Source: Desulfocurvus vexinensis DSM 17965
GTDB taxonomy: Bacteria > Desulfobacterota > Desulfovibrionia > Desulfovibrionales > Desulfovibrionaceae
Length of the DNA stretch: 64,000 nt
Direction: 5' to 3'
Assembly: GCF_000519125.1 (NCBI RefSeq)
Contig: NZ_KI912582.1
Span: 62,001-126,000 of the forward strand
Shown here: in pieces, positions 1 through 7,791 of the stretch
Numbering within the stretch: the first letter of the stretch is position 1
Layout: every line of letters begins with the position of its first letter
Notes under the pieces: model-generated
Databases searched by the model: none
Told to the model about the DNA's origin: nothing
Seen by the model: the letters and a program-made list of their open reading frames with translations, nothing else
Made by a program: the position numbers and the translations under genes

Positions 1-890
1 AGACCGGCGGCCTGTTCGGCGCGGGCGACCTCACGGGGTCCATCGGCGTGGTCACGCTGAACCTGCCCAAGCTGGCCTACCTCGCCCAGGGCGAGGAGGA
101 CTTCCTGGACCTGGTGACCGAATACGCCGAGCTGGCGCGCGATTCCCTGGAATTCAAGCGCAAGATGATCAACGACAACCTGGAGCGGGGCATGTTCCCC
201 TGGTCGGCCCGCTACCTGAAGAACGGCTTTGCCGGGCACTTTGCGACCATCGGGCTGGTGGGCGGCCACGAGGCCTGCCTGAACCTCTTGGGCAAGGGCA
301 TCGAGACCCCGGCGGGCACGCGCTTCATGCAGCGCACCCTGCGCCACCTCTCGGACCTGACCTCGCGCTTCCAGGAGCAGACGGGCAACCTCTACAACCT
401 GGAGGCCACCCCCGCCGAGGGCACCAGCTACCGCCTGGCACGCATCGACAAGAAGCTCTACGAGGAGATCCACGCCTCGGGCAACGGCACGCCGTACTAC
501 ACCAACTCCACGGCCCTGCCCGTGGGCTACTCCGACGACGTGCTCTTCGCCCTGGAGCACCAGAACGCGCTTCAGCCGCTGTATACCGGCGGCACGGTGT
601 TCCATACCTTCCTGGGCGAGGCCGTGAGCGACACCCAGGCCCTGAAGAGCTTCATCGTCAAGGCCTTCACCAACACCAAGATTCCCTTCTTGTCCATCAC
701 GCCGACCTTCTCGGTCTGCAAGGAGCACGGCTACATCCAGGGCGAGCACTTCCAGTGCCCGACCTGCGGCCAGGACAGCGAAGTCTACACGCGCATCGTG
801 GGCTACTACCGCCCCGTGAGCCGCTGGAACGACGGCAAGAAGGCCGAATACGCCGACCGCATGGTGTTCGAGGACGTTTGCGCCCGCTAA
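1..890 (+). CDS. nrdD: Anaerobic ribonucleoside-triphosphate reductase, C-terminal part (cut by window edge)
   Basis: Glycyl-radical enzyme that reduces ribonucleotides to deoxyribonucleotides under strict anaerobiosis, after activation by the radical-SAM protein NrdG. The reading frame is open from base 3, so the N-terminal half lies outside the window. The visible part begins with the family segment TGSIGVVTLNLPK and ends with the zinc-site cysteines (CKEH and CPTCG) followed by the glycyl-radical segment RIVGYYRPV, in which the Gly is the expected radical site. The stop is TAA and a strong hairpin follows 30 bases later. No nrdG is seen downstream, so the activase must be upstream or elsewhere. 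Identification is firm; only the missing 5' end limits it. Confidence 0.96.
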   Translation, partial: TGGLFGAGDLTGSIGVVTLNLPKLAYLAQGEEDFLDLVTEYAELARDSLEFKRKMINDNLERGMFPWSARYLKNGFAGHFATIGLVGGHEACLNLLGKGIETPAGTRFMQRTLRHLSDLTSRFQEQTGNLYNLEATPAEGTSYRLARIDKKLYEEIHASGNGTPYYTNSTALPVGYSDDVLFALEHQNALQPLYTGGTVFHTFLGEAVSDTQALKSFIVKAFTNTKIPFLSITPTFSVCKEHGYIQGEHFQCPTCGQDSEVYTRIVGYYRPVSRWNDGKKAEYADRMVFEDVCAR

Positions 891-920
891 CGGCGCCCGG
901 TTTGCCTTCCTCCTCCTCCC

Positions 921-958
921 GAAAGGCCCCCCGCGACGCGCGTCGCGGGGGGCCTTTC
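921..958 (+). terminator. Hairpin terminator after nrdD
   Basis: A perfect palindrome starts GAAAGGCCCCCCGCGAC and is mirrored to GGGGGGCCTTTC, with almost no loop. It lies between nrdD and the converging small gene at 982, so it may serve both strands. There is no long T tract, so the termination mechanism is inferred from stem strength. Confidence 0.7.
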
Positions 959-981
959 CCGTTGGGGGGGCGGGGGCCTCG

Positions 982-1305
982 TCAGGTGGTCCGTTTTTTC
1001 TTGGTCTTGCGGGGTATGAACAGGAGTGATTTTTTAATCTCGATTTCATGAAGGAGGGAAATGTCGTTCAATTTCTCCAGCATGGCCATCGTGCTTACTT
1101 TCTCTGGGGCCCAGATATAGTATAGGTTTTCTTCATACTGGATGACTACGGTATCGAAGAATAAGGACGGCGTGCCTCTGCGTGAGATAGCGGAGTAGGT
1201 GGTCTTTATTATGATAGCGAATAATATCAATGTAGTAAATAGCGGCACAAAAATGAAGAAGCCAAGGATAAATCCAAGCCGTCCAAGCCATGAAATATAT
1301 GTCAT
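982..1305 (-). CDS. Small membrane protein in lower-GC island, unknown
   Basis: I do not recognise this protein. About 107 residues from the ATG at 1305; a TTG at 1329 would add eight residues, and neither start has a clear Shine-Dalgarno. The N-terminal third is one long hydrophobic stretch (GFILGFFIFVPLFTTLILF), followed by a soluble part and a very basic tail (IPRKTKKKRTT). Base composition is much more AT-rich than neighbouring genes and the codons often end in A or T, which suggests a transferred segment. It is followed upstream by another small membrane protein of the same composition, and the pair may be one transcript. Confidence 0.55.
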   Translation of the reverse strand: MTYISWLGRLGFILGFFIFVPLFTTLILFAIIIKTTYSAISRRGTPSLFFDTVVIQYEENLYYIWAPEKVSTMAMLEKLNDISLLHEIEIKKSLLFIPRKTKKKRTT

Positions 1306-1356
1306 CTTGTTGCGTAATGGGTTGCACAAGAGATTTATGCGCTGAATATCGGCGCA

Positions 1357-1635
1357 TTAAATGTGGGCGGTGCAAGTGCCGTCTGAGTAAAATTCGATGG
1401 TGTCATTGTTTATTGAAACAGAAGAATTCATGCTATTATTGAATTTATAGAGTGCATAAATTGACCATGGAACACAAATCAAAAGACCAAAAATAGCAGC
1501 ATATGTGTTTTCTTTATTGTAGCCAACAGCCAACGAGACGCCGAAAAGTATTGCAAAAGCGATCGAGACAATACTCGATGCCAAAAGCTGCAGACTTTCT
1601 ATTCTGTTTTCAATTATAACTTCATCATTATTCAT
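1357..1635 (-). CDS. Small two-TM membrane protein in lower-GC island, unknown
   Basis: About 92 residues from ATG 1635, chosen because an AGGGA motif lies about ten bases upstream; a longer frame back to 1725 runs into a zinc-ribbon remnant. There are two hydrophobic segments (SIVSIAFAILFGVSLAV and TYAAIFGLLICVPWSIYAL), then a short hydrophilic tail with SVSINNDTIEFYSDG. AT-rich codon use matches its neighbour at 982-1305 and differs from the rest of the window. I know no family for it. Two small hydrophobic proteins side by side in a foreign-looking patch could be an immunity or toxin pair, but nothing in the sequence proves this. Confidence 0.55.
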   Translation of the reverse strand: MNNDEVIIENRIESLQLLASSIVSIAFAILFGVSLAVGYNKENTYAAIFGLLICVPWSIYALYKFNNSMNSSVSINNDTIEFYSDGTCTAHI

Positions 1636-1714
1636 ATTGAAAAATCCCTGTCTCGTGAGCGCTGACGATATGTGCGCGTGGATTGTACAGAGATGATACG
1701 TGCAGAGGCCGTAT

Positions 1715-1869
1715 TCACCTGACACTGCCGCCCTTGGCGAGGGTGGTTCCCTGACAGCCCTCGCACGTTTCCTGCCTGGTTTTTCCGCAAGGCGCCGCTG
1801 TCCCTTCCCTCTGCACAGCGGGCAATGCCCTGTTGTTCGGCCCCTTGCGAGCCTTCGGGCGGGGCGCTC
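1715..1869 (-). pseudogene. Frameshifted remnant with two CxxCxG zinc-ribbon motifs
   Basis: On the minus strand one frame encodes CPLCRGKGQRR (CPLC at 1813-1824, a textbook CxxCxGxG as in DnaJ-type zinc ribbons). The next frame encodes TCEGCQGTTLAKGG (CEGC at 1754-1765), ending at TGA 1715-1717. Inserting one A in the run at 1780-1784 joins the two into one short protein with paired CxxC knuckles. The simplest reading is a small zinc-ribbon gene broken by a one-base deletion in a homopolymer, or a sequencing error at that run. No convincing start codon was found, so the 5' limit is approximate. Confidence 0.35.
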
Positions 1870-2000
1870 CCGGCCAAGGCGCTACCGCTTCTTTAGTATT
1901 GTCTTCCAGTTGGCGGCAAGTGAAAATGCGTATGGGGCCACGAGGAAGTGGCCAGTGCGCGGGGAGCTGGCGGGGATATTCGGGCCGGGGGCGGGGCTGG

Positions 2001-2432
2001 TCAGGCTTTGGGGCAGGTGGATTGGAGGCGGCTTGGGTCCAGCAGGTCGGCCAGGGTGATGGCGTCCAGTTCGCGTTCGAGCACGCGGGAGACCTGGGCC
2101 CAGGCGCTGCGGGTGCGGCAGTCGTCGGCGCGGTCGCAGGCGGCGGGGCCGGTGCAGCAGCGCGTGATGGCCACCGGGCCCTCCATGGTGCGCACCACGT
2201 CGCCCAGGGTGATGGTCTCGGGGTCGCGGCGCAGCAGGTGGCCGCCGGTGGCCCCGCGCATGCTGCGGATGAACCCGGCCTTTTTCAGCGGGCGCAGGAT
2301 CTGCTCGATGAACTGCACGGAGATGCCCGTGTTGGTCGCCAGGATCGAGGCGCGCACCGGCCCCTGGCCCCGGGCCTGGGCCAGGTCGAGCAGCAGGCGC
2401 GCGGCGTAGCGGGAGCGGGCCGAGAGCTTCAT
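2001..2432 (-). CDS. Rrf2 family transcriptional regulator with probable Fe-S cysteines
   Basis: A 143-residue protein of normal Rrf2 length. The N-terminal winged helix reads MKLSARSRYAARLLLDLA and contains the usual ISVQFIEQILRPLKKAGFI recognition segment with a GATGGHLL wing. Cysteines 93, 99 and 105 form C-x5-C-x5-C, the spacing used by IscR/NsrR-type members to hold an iron-sulfur cluster; Cys92 is an extra. Rrf2 members sense cluster status, NO or redox state, but which signal applies here cannot be told from sequence. It is monocistronic, with no obvious Shine-Dalgarno before ATG 2432. The region above it carries an inverted repeat at 2509-2532 that could be its own operator. Confidence 0.9.
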   Translation of the reverse strand: MKLSARSRYAARLLLDLAQARGQGPVRASILATNTGISVQFIEQILRPLKKAGFIRSMRGATGGHLLRRDPETITLGDVVRTMEGPVAITRCCTGPAACDRADDCRTRSAWAQVSRVLERELDAITLADLLDPSRLQSTCPKA

Positions 2433-2508
2433 GGCCGGGCCTGGGCCGGGCCGTGGGCCCGGGTGTCCGCCGGGCGGCGGGGCGGAGGGGATGTGCGGGG
2501 CATAAAAT

Positions 2509-2532
2509 CCGATTAATTCAATCTGAAATCGG
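2509..2532. promoter_or_regulatory. Inverted repeat upstream of the Rrf2 gene
   Basis: CCGATT and AATCGG flank 12 AT-rich bases in an otherwise extremely GC-rich 300-base spacer (2433-2729). Position and symmetry suit an operator or promoter for the Rrf2 gene. The rest of the spacer is low-complexity GC sequence with repeated GCCAGG/CCCGGG words and shows no gene. Confidence 0.35.
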
Positions 2533-2729
2533 CGTCAAGGTGGCGCCGGGGCGCCGTGCGGGTGCGGCGGGGGCATCGGGCGCTGGCCGCAGGGTGCGCC
2601 AGGGCACACCAGGGCCCCGGGATGCCCGGGGCGTTGGGGAGCCCGGCACGCCAGGCATGTCCTGGGCAGGTTCCGGGCACGCCAGGGGCTGGGGCCGAGT
2701 CTCGCCGGGCCGCACCACCCCGGCGCCCG

Positions 2730-3386
2730 TCAGGGCGGCGCGGGCCTGCCGTCCAGGGCCAGGTCTGCCAGGGCGTTGACCGCGCTGCCCGCCAGGGCCG
2801 AGCCGCCCTTGCGCCCGGCGATGGTGATGAACGGCACGCGGTCCTGGGCCATGAGCAGCTCCTTGGACTCCGCCGCGTTGACGAAGCCCACGGGCATGCC
2901 CACCACCAGGGCCGGGGCCATGCGCCCGGCCTGGACGTGCTCCAGGATGCGCAAGAGCGCCGTGGGCGCGTTGCCCACCACGAGGATGGCCCCGTCCATG
3001 CGCTCGGCGGCGTGGTCCACGGCGGCGCGGGCGCGGGTGATGCCTTCGCTGCGCGCGCGCCCGGCCACCTCGGGGTCGTCCATGAAGCAGGCGATGGAGC
3101 AGCCCAGGGGCGCGAGCCGCCGCAGGGGGATGGCGCAGCGGGCCATGTGCGTGTCGGTGAAGAGCGCGCACCCGGCGGCCAGGGCCGCCACGCCCGCCTG
3201 CACCGCCCCCGGCGAGAAGCGCGCCAGGTCCAGCAGCTCGAAGTCCGCGCTGGTGTGGATCATGCGCCGCACCACCAGCCACTGCGCCCCGGCAAAGGGG
3301 CGCGGCTCGGGCACCTCGGCGTCGATGATGCGCATGGATTCGCGCTCGATGTCCATGGGCGCGGTGATGTCGCGGGGGCGGGTCAT
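2730..3386 (-). CDS. cbiC: Precorrin-8X / cobalt-precorrin-8 methylmutase
   Basis: Moves a methyl group from C-11 to C-12 of the corrin ring to give hydrogenobyrinate or cobyrinate, in the cytosolic cobalamin pathway. The 218-residue protein has the family N-terminal signature RRMIHTSADFE, with the catalytic His, and the C-terminal block VGMPVGFVNAAESKE. ATG 3386 was chosen because it gives the normal length and matches the family N-terminus; the open frame runs further upstream only as a shadow through dctM. It follows dctM by 122 bases on the same strand, but no other cobalamin gene is nearby, so co-transcription is uncertain. An anaerobe would use the cobalt-early route, hence CbiC rather than CobH. 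Confidence 0.92.
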   Translation of the reverse strand: MTRPRDITAPMDIERESMRIIDAEVPEPRPFAGAQWLVVRRMIHTSADFELLDLARFSPGAVQAGVAALAAGCALFTDTHMARCAIPLRRLAPLGCSIACFMDDPEVAGRARSEGITRARAAVDHAAERMDGAILVVGNAPTALLRILEHVQAGRMAPALVVGMPVGFVNAAESKELLMAQDRVPFITIAGRKGGSALAGSAVNALADLALDGRPAPP

Positions 3387-3508
3387 GCTCTGGGCTCCGG
3401 TTGGCGGTGGCGGAAACGGGGCAACTGTGGCCGGGCGGGCCGGGCTTGTCAACTTCGACGGGCGCCCGCCGCCCGCGGCCCGGGCCAACCCGCGCCGTCC
3501 CTTCCGGC

Positions 3509-4795
3509 TCAGCGCGTCAGCAGGGCGGGCAGGGCCGTGGTCAGCGGCGGCCAGAAGCTGATGAGCAGCAGGTCGGCCAAAAGCACCAGCAACAGCGGCG
3601 CCACCCGCGCGGCCACGGCCCCCAGCCGCGCCCCCGACAGCCCGCAGGCCACCACCAGGCAGATGCCCAGCGGCGGGGTGAGCATGCCGATGGCCAGGTT
3701 GACCACCACGATGGCCCCCAGTTGCACCAGCCCGATGCCCAGGTGCGGCAGCAGCGGCACCAGCACCGGCACCAGCAGCACCAGGGCCGCCGTGGTCTCG
3801 ATGAACGTGCCCGCCACCAGCAGCACGGCGTTGACCACGAGCAGCAGGGCCACGGGGTCCGTGGTCAGGCCCAGCAGCCACGCGGCCAGGGTGGCCGGGG
3901 CCTCCTGCACCGTGAGCACCCAGGCCAGCACCTGGGCCTGGGCGATGAGGAACATGACCACCGCCGCCGTCACCGAGGCCCTGAGGAACAGGGCGGGCAG
4001 GGCGCGCCAGGCCAGCTCGCGGTAGACGAACAGGCCCGTGCCCAGGGCGTAGACCACCGCCGCCGCCGCGCTTTCCGTGGCGTTGAACACCCCGCCCAGG
4101 ATGCCGCCCAGCACGATGGCCGGGGCGCCCAGGGCCCACCCGGCGCGGCCCAGGGCCCGCCAGGCCTGCCCGGGCGAGAAGCGCCGCCCGCGCGCGTCGG
4201 GCGCGCCGCCGCGCAGGGCCAGCACGGTGGTGGCCGCCACCAGGGTCAAGCCCATGAGCAGCCCGGGCAGCAGCCCGGCGGCGAACAGCTCGCCGATGCT
4301 GGCCCCGGTAAGCACGCCGAAAAGGATCATGGGGATGCTCGGCGGGATGACCACGCCGATGGAGCCTCCGGCGGCCTGCACGGCTCCGGCCAGGGCCGGG
4401 TCGTAGCCCTTGCGGACCATGGCCGGGATGAGGATGGCGCCCACCGCCGCCGTATCCGCCGCCGCAGAGCCGGAAATGCCGCCGAAGAGCATGGCCGCCA
4501 CCACGGCCACCGCCGCCAGCCCGCCGGGCAGCCAGCCCACCAGGGCGTCGGCCAGGTCCACCATGCGCCGCGAGATGCCCCCGGCCTCCATGAGCTGCCC
4601 GGCGATCATGAACAGCGGCACGGCCATGAGCGGAAACGAATCCGCCCCGGCGACCATGCGCTGCACGGCCAGCATGGCCGGGGCGTCGCCCGAGAGCACC
4701 AGCGCCCCCAGGCCCGCCGCGCCGATGGCCACGGCCATGGGCGCCCCCAGCAGGAACAGCGCCGCCAGGGCCAGCAGCACGAGGCCCGTGCTCAT
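3509..4795 (-). CDS. dctM: TRAP transporter large permease subunit
   Basis: A 428-residue, very hydrophobic protein of the DctM/SiaM family with about 12 membrane segments. It forms the ion-coupled channel of a tripartite ATP-independent periplasmic transporter. Family hallmarks are the LFGGISGSAAADTAAVG motif, GGSIGVVIPPSIPMILFG and, near the C-terminus, GMLTPPLGICLVVACG. Its ATG overlaps the stop of dctQ (ATGA, 4792-4795), showing translational coupling. The substrate cannot be read from sequence; the partner flavin reductase in the operon is the only hint. Confidence 0.95.
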   Translation of the reverse strand: MSTGLVLLALAALFLLGAPMAVAIGAAGLGALVLSGDAPAMLAVQRMVAGADSFPLMAVPLFMIAGQLMEAGGISRRMVDLADALVGWLPGGLAAVAVVAAMLFGGISGSAAADTAAVGAILIPAMVRKGYDPALAGAVQAAGGSIGVVIPPSIPMILFGVLTGASIGELFAAGLLPGLLMGLTLVAATTVLALRGGAPDARGRRFSPGQAWRALGRAGWALGAPAIVLGGILGGVFNATESAAAAVVYALGTGLFVYRELAWRALPALFLRASVTAAVVMFLIAQAQVLAWVLTVQEAPATLAAWLLGLTTDPVALLLVVNAVLLVAGTFIETTAALVLLVPVLVPLLPHLGIGLVQLGAIVVVNLAIGMLTPPLGICLVVACGLSGARLGAVAARVAPLLLVLLADLLLISFWPPLTTALPALLTR

Positions 4796-5382
4796 GGCGC
4801 GGCCTCCGGGGGGCGGGGCGGAGTCGGGATGCCTGGGGACTCTGGGGCGCCCGGGGCGCCCGGAGTGCCCGGGCTGGTCTGCCCGCCCGGTGCGTCCGGT
4901 GTGCCCGGGGTTCGGCCCCCGGCCAGCCGCGCCAGGGCGTGGACGCACAGCACGGCCCCGGCCAGGGGCACGGCCCCGGCGCCCAGCCCGGCGGGCCAGC
5001 CCAGGGCCGGGGTGGTCTGCCCGGCCAGCAGGCGCACATAGCCCAGGCCGTATCCGGCCATGGCCGCGAAGAGCGCCAGGCAGACCAGGTGCGCCAGGGC
5101 GTCGGCCACGGCCCGGGCCCGGGGCGGCAGGCGGCGTACCAGGGAGTCCACCCCCAGGTGAGCGCCCTGGCGGTAGGCCACCGTGGCGCCCACGAAGGTC
5201 AGCCAGATGAGCAGGATGCGCCCCAGCTCCTCGGACCAGAACAGCGAGTCGTTGAGCACGTAGCGCCAGAAGACCTGGGCGGCGATGACCCCGGCCATGC
5301 CCGCGCCCAGGGCCGCCGTGAGCGGGCGGCACGCGGCGTCCAGCACGGCGCTGGCGGCCAGCAGGGCGGCAACGGGGCGCAC
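4792..5382 (-). CDS. dctQ: TRAP transporter small permease with Gly-Pro-rich tail
   Basis: The 196-residue DctQ subunit, with four predicted membrane helices. The start is GTG 5382, three bases after the preceding stop. The family motif around FWRYVLNDSLFWSEELGR marks the first loop. Residues from about 155 to the end are unusual: a tail rich in Gly, Pro, Ala, Ser and Thr with repeated PGTPGAPGAP-like triplets, absent from ordinary DctQ proteins of about 160 residues. It is coupled to dctM by a four-base overlap. Confidence 0.93.
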   Translation of the reverse strand: MRPVAALLAASAVLDAACRPLTAALGAGMAGVIAAQVFWRYVLNDSLFWSEELGRILLIWLTFVGATVAYRQGAHLGVDSLVRRLPPRARAVADALAHLVCLALFAAMAGYGLGYVRLLAGQTTPALGWPAGLGAGAVPLAGAVLCVHALARLAGGRTPGTPDAPGGQTSPGTPGAPGAPESPGIPTPPRPPEAAP

Positions 5383-5385
5383 GGG

Positions 5386-5961
5386 CTATTTCTTGAGCAG
5401 CGGGCGCCCGCAGGAGAATGCGGCCCCGGCGGACTCGCCCACGCGGTAGTAGCCGCGCGAGCCCGGGGCGAAGACCAGCGGGTCCACCCCCGGCAGGGAG
5501 GGGTGCCCCGCCTCGTCCAGCAGCGCCGCGTCCACCTTCACGTCCACGATCTCGCCGATGAACTGGGTGTGCAGGCCCAGTTCCACGGTCTGGGCCAGGC
5601 GGCATTCGATGACCATGGGGAATTCGGCCACATAGGGCGCGTCCACGAATTCGGCGCGCACCGGGGTCAGCCCGGCGGCGGTGAACTTGTCCATGTCGCG
5701 CCCCGAGGCCAGCCCGAGGAAGTCGGCCTCGGCCGCGTGGCGCGCGGCGGGCACCGACACGGTGAAGGCCCCCCGGGCCAGGATGCAGCCGTGGGTGTAG
5801 GTGGCCTCGCGCAGGGCCACGGCCAGCATGGGCGGCTTGGAGCAGCAGATGCCGCCCCAGGCGATGGTCATGACGTTGGGGCGCCCGTCCGCGTCGTAGG
5901 CGCCCACGCACCAGACCGGGGTGGGCAGGGCCAGGGTCTTGGCGCCGAGGGAGGTCTTCAT
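5386..5961 (-). CDS. Flavin reductase family protein (FMN-binding split barrel)
   Basis: A 191-residue protein of the flavoredoxin/flavin reductase-like family, which binds FMN in a split barrel and passes electrons to flavins or other acceptors. Visible family blocks are TPVWCVGAYDADGRPNVMT near the N-terminus and SKPPMLAVALREAT. The gene sits between the binding protein and small permease of a TRAP operon, overlapping dctP by four bases (ATGA) and leaving three bases to dctQ. This is not part of a standard TRAP system and suggests that the imported compound is reduced or processed by a flavin-dependent step. Flavoredoxins are typical of Desulfovibrio. Confidence 0.88.
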   Translation of the reverse strand: MKTSLGAKTLALPTPVWCVGAYDADGRPNVMTIAWGGICCSKPPMLAVALREATYTHGCILARGAFTVSVPAARHAAEADFLGLASGRDMDKFTAAGLTPVRAEFVDAPYVAEFPMVIECRLAQTVELGLHTQFIGEIVDVKVDAALLDEAGHPSLPGVDPLVFAPGSRGYYRVGESAGAAFSCGRPLLKK

Positions 5962-6968
5962 TGCGTGTCTCCTTGGGTCGGTCGTGTGGCGTCCAGGAAG
6001 CGGTCCAGCAGCGCGCGCACGCGCGGGTCGGCGTAGGCGGGCAGCTCGCGCAGGCCGCGGGTGCGGGCCTTGAAGGATTCCAGGTCGGGGTGTTCGTCCA
6101 CGGTCATGCCCGCCTCGCGCAGGCGGGCCAGGAAATCGGCCTCGCCCGCGCGGTTCCAGGCGCGCTGGGCGCGGGCGGCGTCGCGCAGGGCGTCGGCCAG
6201 CAGGGCCTGCTCGGCGGGGGCCAGGGCGTTCCACCACGGCAGCCCCGCCAGCCCGACGTGGGCCGAGTAGACATGCCCGGTGAGGGAGAGGTGGGGCTGC
6301 ACCTCGTGCAGCCGGTAGAGCCAGATCACCGACAGCGGGTTTTCCTGGCCGTCGATGGTGCCCTGTTGCAGCTCGGTGTAGACGGGCCAGGCCATGGGCG
6401 TGGGGTTGGCGCCCAGGGCCTGCCACAGCTCGCGGTCCAGGGCCGATTCCATGACCCGGATCTTCAGCCCGCGCACGTCGTCCACCGTGTGCACCGGGCG
6501 CACGGCGTTGGTCAGGTTGCGGAAGCCGTTTTCCGAGAAGGCCAGGCCCTTGAACCCGGCGCGCTCCATGGCCGCGAGCACCTCGGCGCCCAGGGGCCCG
6601 TCGAGCACGGCGTCGGCCTGCTCGGGGCTGGAAAACAGGAAGGGGAAGCCGACCACGGCGGCCTCGGGCACGAAGGTGTCCAGCGGGCCGAGGGTCACGA
6701 TGGCCATGTCCACCGCGCCCATCTGCACCTGGCGCAGGATGTCGGTCTCGCTGCCCAGGGAGCCGCTGTGGAAGACCTTCACCGCAGTGGTCCCGCCCGA
6801 GCGTTCGGCCACCAGCTCCTGGAAGGCCGTGGCGCAGACGTGCTGCGCGCTGCCCGGGGTGGTGACGATGCCCAGGCGCACGGTGCGCGCGGCGGCGGGG
6901 GCGGCCAGGGCCGCCAGCAGGGCCCCGGCCAGGGCCAGGGCCGCCAGGGTCCGCAGGGATGGATGCAT
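5958..6968 (-). CDS. dctP: TRAP transporter solute-binding protein
   Basis: A 336-residue periplasmic binding protein. A signal peptide (LAALALAGALLAALAAPAAA) is followed by the DctP fold; the conserved stretches GLKIRVMES and YTELQQGTIDGQENP include the Arg that anchors a carboxylate ligand. ATG 6968 was chosen because GGGAGAA lies upstream and it begins the signal peptide. It is the first gene of dctP-flavin reductase-dctQ-dctM. The conserved Arg argues for an organic acid substrate; which one is unknown. Confidence 0.94.
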   Translation of the reverse strand: MHPSLRTLAALALAGALLAALAAPAAARTVRLGIVTTPGSAQHVCATAFQELVAERSGGTTAVKVFHSGSLGSETDILRQVQMGAVDMAIVTLGPLDTFVPEAAVVGFPFLFSSPEQADAVLDGPLGAEVLAAMERAGFKGLAFSENGFRNLTNAVRPVHTVDDVRGLKIRVMESALDRELWQALGANPTPMAWPVYTELQQGTIDGQENPLSVIWLYRLHEVQPHLSLTGHVYSAHVGLAGLPWWNALAPAEQALLADALRDAARAQRAWNRAGEADFLARLREAGMTVDEHPDLESFKARTRGLRELPAYADPRVRALLDRFLDATRPTQGDTQ

Positions 6969-7001
6969 CAGGTTCTCCCGGAATATGGTGACGTGGCGGC
7001 C

Positions 7002-7030
7002 ATGATACCCGCCCCGGGGCGCCGGGGCAA
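7002..7030 (-). promoter_or_regulatory. Candidate sigma-70 promoter of the TRAP operon
   Basis: Minus-strand TTGCCC (7025-7030), 17 bases, TATCAT (7002-7007), placed about 35 bases ahead of the dctP start. The spacer contains a GC palindrome that could be an operator. Confidence 0.5.
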
Positions 7031-7234
7031 GGCGCCGCCGTGTTTTGCGGCCCGGCTTGACCTGGGCGGGCCGGGGAGGTAAGGGGGATACTGGCATCCG
7101 CTCTCCTGCGCCCCGCTGTGCCCGGCCTGCCCTGCTGCCGCTGCCCGGCCCTGGTCCTCGTCCGCCCCCGCCCCGGTTGCCCTCTTGCGCCGCGCCCTCG
7201 CGCGGCGTGCGGTCCGCGTTGCCAGGAGGACGGC

Positions 7235-7621
7235 GTGGGGCTCACCTTCCGCTACAAGCGCACCCGCTGCACGGGCAGCTACAAGGACAGGCCGCTGCTG
7301 GAGGTCCGCTGGACCACCGAGGAAGGCAGCTACAGCCTGGACGACCTCATTGCCGGGGATCTCGGCCTGGGGCCGCCTGCGCTGCCCGCCGCCCTGCGCG
7401 GCGGGGCCGTGCCCCCGGCGCCCCGCCAGCACCCCGCGCCGTCCGCTGCTGCTCCCGCTGCGGATGTCGCGGATGCGCGGGGCACGGTGGTCTATGCCGG
7501 GCCCGCCCCGGGCAACGCCCTGGCCCTGCGGCGTACCGCCGTGCGCGTGCGCGTGGTGCGCGATGGCGAGGCGGACGGGGAGGGCGACATGCCCCCGGGC
7601 CTGCTGGACACGCGGGTCTAG
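7235..7621 (+). CDS. Hypothetical protein
   Basis: I do not recognise a family. The start is GTG 7235, fixed by a perfect AGGAGG at 7224-7229 five bases upstream; the open frame to 7118 lacks a comparable site. The product of 128 residues begins with a charged block (TFRYKRTRCTGSYKDRPLLE) that includes SYSLDDLIAGDLGLG, then has a Pro/Ala-rich linker, and ends with a second ordered-looking part (RTAVRVRVVRDGEADGEG). No membrane segment or signal peptide is seen. It stands alone between the divergent TRAP operon and converging genes. Confidence 0.6.
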   Translation: MGLTFRYKRTRCTGSYKDRPLLEVRWTTEEGSYSLDDLIAGDLGLGPPALPAALRGGAVPPAPRQHPAPSAAAPAADVADARGTVVYAGPAPGNALALRRTAVRVRVVRDGEADGEGDMPPGLLDTRV

Positions 7622-7791
7622 GGCCTGCGGCCCGCCGCGCTCCCGTTGCCCCTGGCGATCCTTTCAACTGCCTGCGGCGCAGGGGAGGCTGCATTGCGCG
7701 CAGCGCCGCCCCGCCCGCAGGCCCTTGTCCCTTTGCGCCGCCCCATGCCTGTTTGCCCACGTCCGCTGTGGCGCGCACCCTGCGGCAGGCC

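Noticed and set aside
2556-2720. Pro/Gly-rich reading frames downstream of cbiC
   Set aside because: Low-complexity GC words give open frames on both strands; no start signal or family match.
2730-5039. A 769-codon minus-strand frame running through dctM into cbiC
   Set aside because: Only the last 218 codons match a family; the rest is a Gly/Ala/Arg-rich shadow of dctM in another frame, typical of very GC-rich DNA.
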